Source of the DNA: Lepidodermella squamata
Lineage: Eukaryota; Gastrotricha
DNA length: 64,000 bases
Reading direction: 5' to 3'
Assembly (NCBI GenBank): GCA_047495785.1
Contig: JBLDXI010000001.1
Coordinates: 992,001 to 1,056,000 of the forward strand
The position numbers were made by a program, and so were the translations under genes. The first letter of the stretch is position 1. Every line of letters begins with the position of its first letter. Positions 1-12,000 of this stretch are shown here, one piece after another. Under the pieces are notes generated by a model. It was not told where the DNA came from and did not search any database. It was given only the letters and a program-made list of their open reading frames with translations.

Positions 1-3000
1 CTCGGTCGTCGACCTTCTCTCCGAAATCCCGTGAAGCGGAGAAGCAGGCGGCCGAGGACATGGAGCAGCGTATTTTGGCCCAGCGGGCCGAAAAGATGGG
101 CCGGCGTTTATCTCTCATGGAAGCCATTCCTAATTTTCCGGTGCTCAGGAAGGCACCAAGAGTGGTTGTTGTAAGTTGATCACATAGCTGCAGAAGATTC
201 ACTCACGGAATCGCATGTGTCGAAATAGCCGACAATACAACATAGAAAAAATCGATACGATTAATTTTATAGGTAGAAAAAATGTTGTCTATTTCTGGCA
301 TGTTAATTATAGAACAGAATAATACAGATCTAGCTGTAGTAAATTGGTAATTATTTTAAAATAATTTTCTATATAATTTAAGCATGATTTTTTAGCGTAG
401 ATTCGATTTAATTGTTTTTGCGAGTTGCTAATTTTTTCACAATTTTTTTAATTAGGAAAAGGGCGAGTTCGAAGAGGAGCTTGAAGATGTTAACGCTGTT
501 TTTGGCGAGACGAAAGAAGCGCAATTCGCTTGCGTGTTCTCGGACGAAAACCAGAAGGGTCGTTGGTTCAAGGGCCGCACCGAAATTTTCCATGGCCTCA
601 AGTACTTGATCCAGCACGAGGGCAAGCGTCACACGATGATTGTCAAAACGCCAAATGCCGACGACACGGGTCCGTACACGTGCGACTGCGACGGCGTCAC
701 GTCGACCGCGTTCCTCATGGTCGAGGTGCGCAAGACGCAGATCAAGCGCAGCCTGCCGCCCAAGTCGAAAATCGGCCGTAAAGGCACGACCGTTCTCGAG
801 GTGGAGATGTCGGACGACAAGGCTGAGCCGACGTGGTTGAAGAACGGCAAGCCGATCACGCCGAAGCGTGGCAAGTACGAAATTAAGAAAGAAGGCAACA
901 AGGCCTCGCTGACGATCCTCAACGGCTCGCCCGATGACGAGGGCAAGTACACTTGCAAGGTCGAAGATTCAACCAGCGATACCGACTTGGCCTTCGAAGG
1001 TTAGTTGTCTTTATTCGTTTGCTATGAATGTAAATTAATTGCTTTTTCTGCTTTGATTTTATTTTGCGCTTTGAAGATGTTGATGATTTTAATTCTGAAG
1101 GAAAGACAGGAAAAGCAGGAAAAGGGACAGGGAAAGGTATCACCATCTATTCTGTTCATCTATTTCTGTTCAATCGAGCCGTTTCTTTTGTCATGCCGCA
1201 AAAATTACTCTGTTTATCCCAACTATATTTTTTGGTTCATTTATTCCTCCTTTAAACAGCTTTTATTTGGATATCATCTAATTCGGTCTTTTTGTTGTAA
1301 TTTTACAGAGGGTGACTGGAAATTTATCGAAAAATTGGAAAATGCGGCGACCACTGAAGACCAGCCGGCTACATTTTCTTGCACTGTTAACGAGCCGAAT
1401 GCTGACGTTACTTGGCTCGTTAACGGCGAGGAGGTGTCGGCTGACGATAGGCGATTCGAAATAGCTTCAAACGGCATGAAGCGTACACTGACGGTGAAGA
1501 AGCCGAAGAAAACCGACAACGGGCTGAAGGTCACGTGCATGACGACAAAAGACAAGTCCGAAGCTTCGCTCATGGTGAAAGGTACGTTCCAACGCCGGCA
1601 ACGTGCATGAATTTACTAAGGCATGGCCCCCTTGATGTTGTTGATTTTTGTTATTGCATGTATAGCTGGGAAGAAATTGACGTTTAATTTAGGCAGAAGT
1701 GGAACAGGTGTGTTTTCCAAGTTCCATTTCTAGTGTGTAAAAATCTCACACTTTTTGAAATCTCTGGCATGTAAAAGTAGGGTGTTTAATTTTCTCTCAT
1801 CCCCAGTATATACTTCTACTTCACTTCGTAGCATTTGCTCATTTCCTCCTCCTTCATTTCTCGACAAAAAAAATCTGCTCTGATTTTTTAAGGCGGCTTT
1901 TTTCAAAATTAGTTTTTTTCTGTTATGTGAGAAAACTGGAAGAGGAAATCGAGCATATTGCATGTTGGAATAATTTGTTGATGTTCTTCTTTTGTTTTTT
2001 TTTTCTGTTCTTCCGTCTTGCACGTTGCCAGATCTGATCTCTGCATGCGAAACTGTTGAACTGACCCCAGCCCCGTTAGCTGGAACTTCTGACTACTCCA
2101 CTACTGCTTCATCTCAGCTGCATGCTGCTGCTAGTTCCACCACCGCTACCACATCCACCACTGTTTCTAACTCTACTAGCACCGCCGAAGGCGGCTACCT
2201 CGGCTGGCTCTCGCCCGCCGGCGTCAACAACGCGCTTTCATCGTTTTTACACCGCCTTCAATTCGACACGTTCGAGGAGGATACCGAACACGTAGCCTCT
2301 CTGACCCTGGCCGCGACGCGACCCGGGTCACCGCCCCTTTCCCTGCGCTCGGCTGACGACATCTCGTCGTCGGCCGAGGGCTACCTCACCCCTATGGAGG
2401 TCGAAGACTCGCTCAGCAGCACCGACGACTCCTACGCCACCCCGTTGAACATCGCCACCCCGGAGGAGCAGCTCAGTGGCGCTGAGGATGACGAAGCTAA
2501 GACCGTTTGCGGAGACGAAGTTCCTCTTGACGCCAGCCTACTCGACTCCTCAACCTTCCATGAACAACTCAAAATCACAGTTGGCGCAGATCACGACGTT
2601 TCGGTAGTTCGACCGCTGAATCTACCGAAACCCATCATAAAGGCTTCATCCTTCGATTCAACCGGGGAGGAAGTTGCGACGCTTACCAGCGAACCTTACG
2701 GCCTATTACGACCAGCTAACCAGAGGTCTAACAGCAGTTTAGGTTCGAATTCGCCAATACTCCAAGTTCCGGCTGGTTTGACTGCAGACCCGCAGACACT
2801 GGTCGAAGGGTTATCGAAAATTAAGAGTCTACACGCCGAGCAAATGGAACTAGCCGCGAGGCTATCCCGCCGCTATGAACAGCGCTTATCACCTGCAATG
2901 TCCCCTATGAGGTTATCGCCAGTTCCGGCGATGTTCGTCTCCCAGCCGCATACCCCGGAACAGGCGAGTCCTAGAAACCACCCTCCGTTAATCCGGCCCC

Positions 3001-6000
3001 GTTCCTTCGACATGGGCATGACAAGCCCTGGTCTGTTGTCACCCGCCTCAGCTCAAAGCCCTGTTATGTTATCGCCAGTACCGATTCGCGCCGCCGGTCC
3101 AGCCGAGTTCCAGGAACGAATGCAACGGCTGCGCGTCGAAGCCGCGGTGCTGGCTGAGCGGTTGCAAACGCGGCACTCTCGAACGTCATCCTCAAGCCTC
3201 ATGCCCGGTATGCGAGTCGACCCGGATAGCCTGTTGACGAAAGACGAAGATGTTTTCGAGAAAACGACGATTGAATCGATTCGTTCATTAACGCCGAAAC
3301 AGGTTTCGTTCGATTTGCCAGACCCGGTCGAAGAGGTTGAGGAGGAAGAGTTCGAACAGAGCGACCCAGCCTCGCCAAGCGTCGCGTCGCCACCTCAAAG
3401 TCCAACGCCATCTCGCAAAAGCGACGACAAAGACGGCTCAAAGTCGCCGTCGATAAAAGAGAAAATCGAGGAAAAATACAACAAATTGCTGTCTAAATTC
3501 GGCTTGAAAAGCTCGAAGGAGAAAAAGGCGGCGAAATTGGCGAGGATGAGTCGAAGTGAGGATAACATCAATAGTTTGGCTAAAATCGCAGAGGAGCCTC
3601 CATCGCCCCAGCTTAGTGTTAAACATGAGACGATACCTACCCCCACCACCACTGAACCAGCTGAAGCAGAGGAAGAGCAGCCGAAGAAAATGGAGCGGAA
3701 ATTATCGTGGCGCAAGAAGTTGAAGAAAGCGTTTTCCCACGACTCGAAAGAAAAGCCCGAGAAGCAGAAATCAACGAGTTCCTCCCCTGTTGCCTCGCCT
3801 CGTGTTACAGTTACCGAGCCGCCGCTGGAAGAGGTCGAGCGTGACGGCGCGAAATCGCCCTCCTCCAGGATTATCGTAATCACCCCAAGCGATCCGAGAT
3901 CGCCGTCGAGTCTTTCATCCGGTAGTTCCTCGTCAATTCAGCAGATGGCTCAGAGAATGCTGCTGCCTATTGAAGAAGTCGTCGAGCAGCAACGGGTCGA
4001 AGAGGCAGCGACTCGCATTCTGGCTGATCAAGCGCTTCATCAGCCTATCGTAACCATTCGAACGCCCTCGATTCAGTCGGTTAGTGAAGAAACTGGTGTT
4101 GTGGTGCTGCAGCCATCGAGGGTTGTGCAATGGCTCGAACATCAGCAATCGCCGACTCAACAATCGACGGAAGAAGATATCAAACAGGCAGAGGTCGATT
4201 GGAAATTCCGGCAAATCACGCAGCAATACCGCGGCGCGTCGTCCACATCTTCCGTCGATTCTCAGCACGAAATCGATGCGAAATACGCGAAAGTACTTGA
4301 ACGTTACGCTCTAAAGCGGCAAGTTTCCGACGTGACGGCTGAAGTTGGCTCGCTGGATAAGCTGCCAAAGAGCCAGGCGAAAAAATCGTGGGATAGGAAG
4401 GCTCAATTTTCGCTGGACGACAACGCTACGCAGTTGTATTTCGAAGGCCCGGTGGCGCCGCTGAAGCTTAAACGCTCAACCGAGGTGCTGATGGAGCCTG
4501 AGACGGCCGAATCTGTGTTCAGCCCGTCTTCCGATGAACAGGTCCATCCAGCTATGGCTAACCTTGGCCAGCGGAAACTCGCGCAACCGGCCGAAATGGC
4601 GCAGAATTATTTGAAAGAACGCGAGGCCTTCCTGAAAATTCAACACGGCCAGGTTGTTGAGAGTTTGAATTTGATAAAAAGCCCGGCCGTTCGCCTGCAA
4701 AAGCAGTTTGCGTTCGAAAGCCAGGTCGACTACCGCACGCCATCTATTGAAATTCAAGCGTTCGGGTCTGATGTTGACTTTGCAAATCCGACCTTCCGCG
4801 ATTTGCCCGAGTACCAAATGGCGGAGCAGCATTCACAGCTGATTGAACAACGCAGCGAGCCGGAACGGCCGCATTCTGCTAACCAGCTGGTTCAGGGCCG
4901 GTTTTCGACCGGCTTTTCCAAGGCCTACTCTGTCGAGGAGCTGCGGTGTTACGAAAGAGCTGGCTCGATCAGCGAGTTGAGCATCCCGAGCGCTGAGCGG
5001 AATTTCAGCAAACCTGTTGTTAACGTCATGGTGAAATGCCACTCGTTTGAACACGTCTCATCCATTTGCGTGCCACCCCACGTTCAGCAACCGCTCAGCC
5101 CGGTTCGGAGTCCGTTGCTACCAATGTCGTTGAGTGTTTCTCAGGAGAATATCACCCATATGTCGACGGACGATTTGACCAGAGAACCGGAGAGTTTGAT
5201 GAAAATTTTCGCTGGCTACGGTCAGTTGAACTTGCCAATTGTGACGTCGACGCAGATTCAAGTCGCCCCGGAGAGATATTTAGAGCACCAGCCGGATGCA
5301 ATCGATGATGAGGGTGATGATGTGCTGTCTCCGGATAGTGCGGTTATCGAGCCGAGTTCGGAAGTCGATGTGCAGGTGGAGGAAGTTGCGTATGAATTCG
5401 ATCGATTGTCACCCGAGCCGACGAGCTACTTCACACCGCGAGTTTTGGATGTTATCGCTGAAACGTCTTCTGTGAGCAGCCGTGAGTCAGTCACTGTCTC
5501 TGAGCACCAGCAAATTAGCCATATTCAAACTGTGGAGAAGCAATCGTCCTCGCAGAGTCAAATGTCAGACGCGACCTTGACTGCTTCTGATGAAGCCGGC
5601 GGAGAAGCGACCATTGCAATGTCATCGGCTACATCAAGCGAGCAACAGTCAACTGCTATTAAGGTGGCTTCATCGGAATCCGAGGTTAAAATTGCCACCG
5701 CTTCAGTTAAAGAAACAAGCGAAATCGTCAGCAAAACAGTGACTGAGATTTCGGAAACAGTTGAAATTCAAAGTTCTGAAACAGCTTTATCGAGTCAAGT
5801 TTCTACCACGGCACTACATACTGCTGTGGAAAGCGTTGAATCGGCCGTTTTGCATACCAAGGAAACAGTGATTTCCGATGAAAAATCGTCAGTATCACAT
5901 GTCACAGAATCTAGCGTGACATCCGACGTTTCTCGGTCTGAAAAAACGGTTCTCGAAGAAACAACCACGACCAGCAATGTTTCGACAAGCTCGGTATCGG

Positions 6001-9000
6001 CTACAGTTTCACACTCTGAGGAAAAATCGGCGTCTTTTGCAAAGGTCTCAAGTTCTTCAGCGGCGAAAGGTTCTGATGTCTCAGCACCCTCAAGAACTGC
6101 CGAGAAAAATCTGGAATCGGCGAAAGATTCTGTGAAGCCGCAAATATCAAATGTGGCAGTATTTGGCACGGCATCTGAAATTTCTCAATTCGAGACCGAG
6201 AAAACAGCAACAATCAGCCAAGTTTCTATTAGCGAAACAAGCTCGGTATCGAAGACTGTTGTACAATCTGAGGAGAAATCGACAGCTTCTTTCGCAAAAT
6301 CATCGACGGAAGTGTCAGTTTCTTCAGCTGTGAAAGATTCTGATACCTCAGCGCCCTCGAGAACTGCCGTGGGATCTACCAAAGATTCTGTTATTTCAGC
6401 AGAAAAGCCATCGATATTACAGATCTCAGAATTGGGAGTTTCCCAGTCTGAAATAACGATGGTTGAGCAAACAGGCGCTACCAGCCAGATCACAACAAGC
6501 GAGGCAAGCTCGATTTCGATGAAAGTTGTTCACTCTGAGGAGAAATCGGTGGCTTCTGTTGCAAAATCAACAACAGAAGTCTCCATTGCTACAGCAGCGA
6601 AAGGTTCAGATGCTACGGCGCCCTCAATATCTGCCGAGAAAAGCCTGGAATCGGCCGTTTTGCAAAGCAAAGATTCGGCGATATCACATGTAGCAGAATC
6701 TGCTGTGATATCTGAAGTTTCTCAGTCTGAGACAACTTCGACATTCGAGGTGGAGGAGACTACTACAACTACAACCAGCCAGGTTACATCAAGCTCGGTA
6801 TCGAAGACAGTTGTGCAATCTGAGGAGAAATCGGCATCTGTTGCGAAATCCTCGGCTGAAGTCTCAGCGAAAGTTACAAGCGTTGAGCAGGCTGGTGATC
6901 AGAAGAAATCTTCGGTATCGGCTATGTTGCGTAGTATCAAGGAAAAATCACCAGATTCCTCGAAATCTTTGAAGGAAACCTCGAAATCTTCCAGTGTAAC
7001 CTCAAAAGCTTCAGTTCTCCAACAGTCTTCAACCCTTTCATCGGCCCGGAAAATTTCCACCGTAACCGCTGATTCGACTTCCGCAAAATCATCGGCAATA
7101 GCTTCAGATGAAAAGAAATCCGAAGCTGTGTCCGAAACTAGTGCAAAAGAGCAAACACTGGAAATCAAAGCTGAGGCTTCGGAGGTGAGAACTGAAACCT
7201 CCTTAGTCGAAACAGTGACATCAACGGAAGAGCAGTCAAGCGTTACGGTTACCGAGGTCAAATCTGATTCGCGCCTCGCTGAAACTAAGAATTTGGCCTT
7301 CGAAAGTGTCGAACAGCATGTTGAAAAAACTTCGACCATGGAGCAATCTGTGGTAAAACATGAAGAGAAATCTTCATCTCTGCAATTATCAGCTGCGATA
7401 CAGCAAGCTGTGGTTGAAAGCTCGGTTCTCACTGCTATTCTGGAACCGAGAGCGGCGCAGGTCATCCTGAGTGCCGAAAAAGCGATCGCCGCAGCTCAGG
7501 CTGAAGTAGCGGCGGTCAAAGGGGAGAAGCCAAAGACTTCGAAGCCTGAAATTTCCCAAGTCCAACCGGCCGTCTCGTCCAAGGCGAAAATCGGCGTGGC
7601 TGAGTCTTCATTCGAAGTCAGTGAGGTGGAGTACCGCCAGGAAACCCTAACCGAAGCTTCCCTCGCGCGGGAGAAGGAACTGGCTAAAAAAGCCGCAGTT
7701 ACTACGCACGTTGAAACAGTTGATGAATCATCATCGCTGTCTATCGATCGAACTTCACCCAGCGAGGAAGGATCACGTGACACACCGGTTTCGCAAACAG
7801 CTGTATTGCTCAACATTTCTTCCCTAGTTTCGTCCGTTTCCTCAGAAATTAAAGAAGCTAGATCAATGGAGACCGCGCTATCCTCCGATTCCTCAGTTTT
7901 CTTGGCCGCCCGGCCGTCAAACGTTCCAAGGCAGTCGCTAGGAGCCGAGGCTAATGCTAGCATCGGATCGATCTCACGCTCGTTCAGTTCAGTGGCGCCG
8001 GACTCGTCGTTCGACGACCGGCCCGTTGCCTCAACTACAGCCTCGTCCGCGGTTTCTTCCCCAGTCGAAAGTTTTGCCACAACTTCGACTGACCTACCTA
8101 CGAGTCGAAGTGCCACAATGCAGCAAAACCTCACCTCTGAGACAGTCTCGCCACCTCCGCCTGAAGAGCGGAGAGCTCTGAGTCCAACAGAGGCAACAAA
8201 ATCTCAAAGTCAGGCTGGAACCTTGTCGAAATCTGAGAAAACTACCTCGTTATCAGGAACAATCTCGCCATCCACGTCTGAAATCAAGTCAGAGGAGCGA
8301 AGATCTCTCAGTCCAACGTCGACTCAGAAATCAGAGGTTGGCAAGTCTGAGGCAACGAAATCGCAGAATCAGGCTGGAACCTTGAAAACTAGTACCACTA
8401 CCTCGTTATCGGGAACAGTCTCGCCACCCCCGCCTGAAACAAAATTAGAAGAGCGGAGACCTCTCAGTCCAACTCAGAAATCAGAGGCAACAAAAGCACA
8501 GGCTGGAACCTTGAAAACTAGTGTCACTACCTCGCCACCTGAAACCAAGTCAGAAGAGCGGAAGCCTCTCAGACCAGCTAAATCTCAGAAATCAGAGGTC
8601 AGCAAGTCTGAAACAGCTGAGAGCTTGTTGGAATCTGTGAAAACTAGTCTTACCTCAGTCCCAACTTCCAAAGCCGAGGTCATTGAATCTTCTCATCAAG
8701 CTGAGGAATCGACTGCGTTCACCGTCGAGACCTCAACAGTTGAGGCTGTTACTCGAACTGAAAAGGTGTTGACTACTTCGGCGAGTATCGAGCAAACTGT
8801 GGCTGAAGAGACCGTCGCTGCCACGGTTTCGGTCCAGCAGTTCACGCCAACTGTTCAAACAACCAAAAAACAGTTGATGACCGCTCCAAGTATCGAAGGA
8901 GCTGTTTCTCTAGAAACCTCCCAGCCAACCAAAGCCGTGGAGCCTGAGAGCGTTAAAATCGCTGAACAGCCTATTGCAGTTCAGAAAATTGAGGTGAAAC

Positions 9001-12000
9001 CAGTCGCGACCTACCGGGCGGTTGCTCGGAAGTTGAAACGCGAATCTGCCGTGGAAGAGGTCGTTGAAAATTTTGAGCCGGTCGACGACCGCCTTAAAAC
9101 TACGGCGAAGAACGTGGTCGTTGAAGATGCACGGCCCGGCCCGGGTTTGAAGCCTATCAAAATCTCCCAGCCTAACGTGCAATTCTTCGAGAAGCCCGTT
9201 CGAATTTCGCCGTCGGAGGATAAGGTGAAGTCGCAGGTCATTCCTACGATTGTTGAGACGCAGCCGACTGAGCCGAATTCAGGCGAGGAAAGCCCGCCGA
9301 CTCAGTCTGTAGATCGGAAGGTGACTTTCAATCCGGAGGTTGACATGCGGCAGCGAACTTCGGAGGAAACGATGACTCCGACCCCGCCTGGCTCGCCGCT
9401 CGAGGCGCCCCAGCAGCAGCCGGTCGAACAGCAGCAAGCGGCGTCATTGCCGCCACCTGGTATCCGCCCAACTAGACGCTTGTGCCGAGTTTACGCCGTT
9501 GACCTTTCCTGTTAACCGCTTCTAACACGCTTTAAAATCAATTGCGCCTTGTTTTTACTAACAAAATACATGATTGGCTTGATACAACACCAGTAACATG
9601 ATTTTTAACCCTTGTCAAAAATAATTAATTCCGATTTTTTTCATCGTTTCAAGTGCCGCCGGAGGGTCCGAAATCGCTTCGTGTTACCGATGTCGATTCC
9701 GGCCGAGCGACGCTGGCCTGGGAAAAGCCGCCCAGCTCAGACAACGCCCCGGTCAAGGGTTTCATCATCGAGGCCCGCGACAAGACGTCTGGAAAATGGA
9801 CCAAAATCAAAGATCTACCGGCTGATGCTGATAGCTGCACTGTCGATGGCCTCGAGAACGGGAAGGAGTACGAATTCCGGGTTATGGCTAAAAACGACCT
9901 GGGCAACTCAGATCCGAGCGAGCCCACTCCACTCACCCTTATCAAGGGCAAAAAAGGTTTGAATTTTCGACATTTTTTAAGATGAGTCTATTTCTCCTCT
10001 TAATTAGTGCCTGCTCGCATTTCGGACAAAAACTTGATTCTCGGAACCCGTATGAAGGCTGGCCAGGCCTTCAGCGTGTCTGCAAAGTACACGGGCGAGC
10101 CGGAACCCACCGTTACCTGGACCGTGGACGGTAAACCAGTCGCCGTCGATGAATCACTCGTCATTTCTACCGCCGGTTTTAAAACTAATCTTGAAATTAA
10201 GACGGGTAAACGCAAGTACACGGGCGTTTACTGCATTACTGTCAAGAACGATTCCGGTAGTGACAAGCACGAGTTTGAAGTTGTCGTGCTGTCATCCCCC
10301 GCCCGGCCTGGAGGTCCGATCAAGGTTTCCGATGTCAAGAAAGACTCGTGCCTTCTGCAATGGTCGGCGCCTGAAGACCTGGGCGGCAGCGAGTTTCTCG
10401 GCTACAAGGTTGAGAAATTCGACCCGGAGAAGGGCGTGTGGGAGACGGTGAAGGAGGGCATCCCGAAGCCGGAATTCCAGGTCAAGAACCTGCAGGAGGG
10501 TCACAAGTACCAGTTCCGAGTTTCGGCTGTCAACGCACAGGGCCAAAGCGAGCCGCTTGAGACAACATCGCCGACCCTGGCGAAGAACCCGTTCGACGCG
10601 CCCGGCAAGCCGAGCAAGCCTGTGATCGTTGATTCGAGCCCGAATTTCATCGAAATTCGCTGGGACCCGCCTGCCTCGGACGGCGGCGCTCCGATCACTG
10701 GCTACCACATCGAACGTGCCGACCCGAAAACAGGCCGCTTCGTCCGCGTATCGACTGACCCGGTTCAGGGCCTGACGTACCGTGACGACCGCGTCTCGGC
10801 TGGCCGCGCTTACAAGTATCGCATTGTTGCGCAGAACGCGGGCGGCGATTCTGAGCCTAGCGATGGCTCGGACGACCTGATTGCGAAGAACTTGCGCGAG
10901 GTGCCGAAAATCGACTTGTCGTTCCTGCCGAACGGTGGCGAAATCCGGGTCAGAGCTGGTGAACCCCTGGCCTTGGCTATTCCGGTCTCTGGTGAGCCGA
11001 TGCCGACAATTGCTTGGTCAAAGGATGGATTCCCAACCCCGGCAACGGTAAATCTCAAATTTTGAAAAAATTGACTGAATACAAATTCAAAAATTAAATT
11101 AAATAACTTATTTCATTTATTAAAAAATAATTAATTAAAATTAATCATTTTTTAATTAATCAATTAATTATAATATTTGTCATTTTATTATTTTTTAATC
11201 CTTAATTTTTGTTCCAGCTTACTCCGGAGCAAAAGGAGGGCGAAGCTAAGCTATCGACTCCATCGGCTATTCGAGCTCAACACAATGGCACGTATACTAT
11301 CACGGCGACCAACGCATCTGGCACGTCTAGTGCTCAGGTCAAAGTGGTCGTGCTCGACAAACCAGGCCCGCCGGAGGGTCCGATCAAGGTGGACAATGTC
11401 ACCGCCGAATCTTGTCACCTGTCATGGGACAAGCCGAAAGACGACGGTGGCTCGGAAATTACCGGTTACATCGTTGAAAAGCGCGAGGTCGGTACAAGTT
11501 CGTGGAGCAAATGCGCGACTATGGTCACGGCGCCGGAAGCCAACGTGCGCGGCCTCGAGGAGGGTAAGAAGTACGAATTCCGCGTTATCGCTGAGAATCT
11601 GATCGGAACGAGCGACCCGCTTGTCGGCAGCAGCCCGGTATTGGCTAAGAACCCGTTCGACCCGCCTGGCCCACCGCAATCGGTTAGGGTGGAAGCGGTT
11701 GATGCGGTGTCAGCCACCTTGAAATGGCAGCCGCCACTCAAAGATGGCGGTAGACCTGTTAAGGGCTACGTTGTCGAGAAGAAGTCCTCGAAATCTCCGA
11801 CCTGGACCCGTGCGGTTCAGTACACGATTTCGAGCCCGGAGGTAACTGTGACCGGGCTGACTGAGGGCGATGACGTTCAGTTCCGGGTTGCTGCTGTTAA
11901 CGAAGCCGGACCTGGCGAGTTCAGCCACGCCACGCCGTCAGTCACGATCAAAGATCCGGTCGTACTCGCCAGCCCACCTGGCCAGCCGAATGTCGACAAA

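Larger units (their letters stand above)
2032..9459 (+). other. Giant 7.4-kb exon: Ser/Thr/Glu/Pro-rich elastic or docking segment
   Basis: A single open exon of 7428 nt (2476 codons) runs from acceptor TTGCCAG to an inferred donor G|GTATCC that joins in phase to the first FN3 domain. Without splicing, the frame continues to a stop at 9513-9515, a possible alternative terminus. The first half is rich in SP dipeptides and includes a charged helix near 3455-3590 (EKIEEKYNKLLSKFGL). The middle is Ser/Thr/Val/Glu-rich with long degenerate repeats. The end carries PPPPE-EERR-LSPT repeats. No globular domain is recognised. By position it corresponds to the disordered spring-like regions (PEVK, KSP) of titin-family proteins, but the composition is not classical PEVK. 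Confidence 0.75.

Noticed and set aside
7496-8134. 212-codon minus-strand frame in the giant exon (also 3395-3883 and 6899-7465)
   Set aside because: Ser-rich codons on the plus strand read as stop-poor Arg/Glu/Ser codons on the other; expected by composition.
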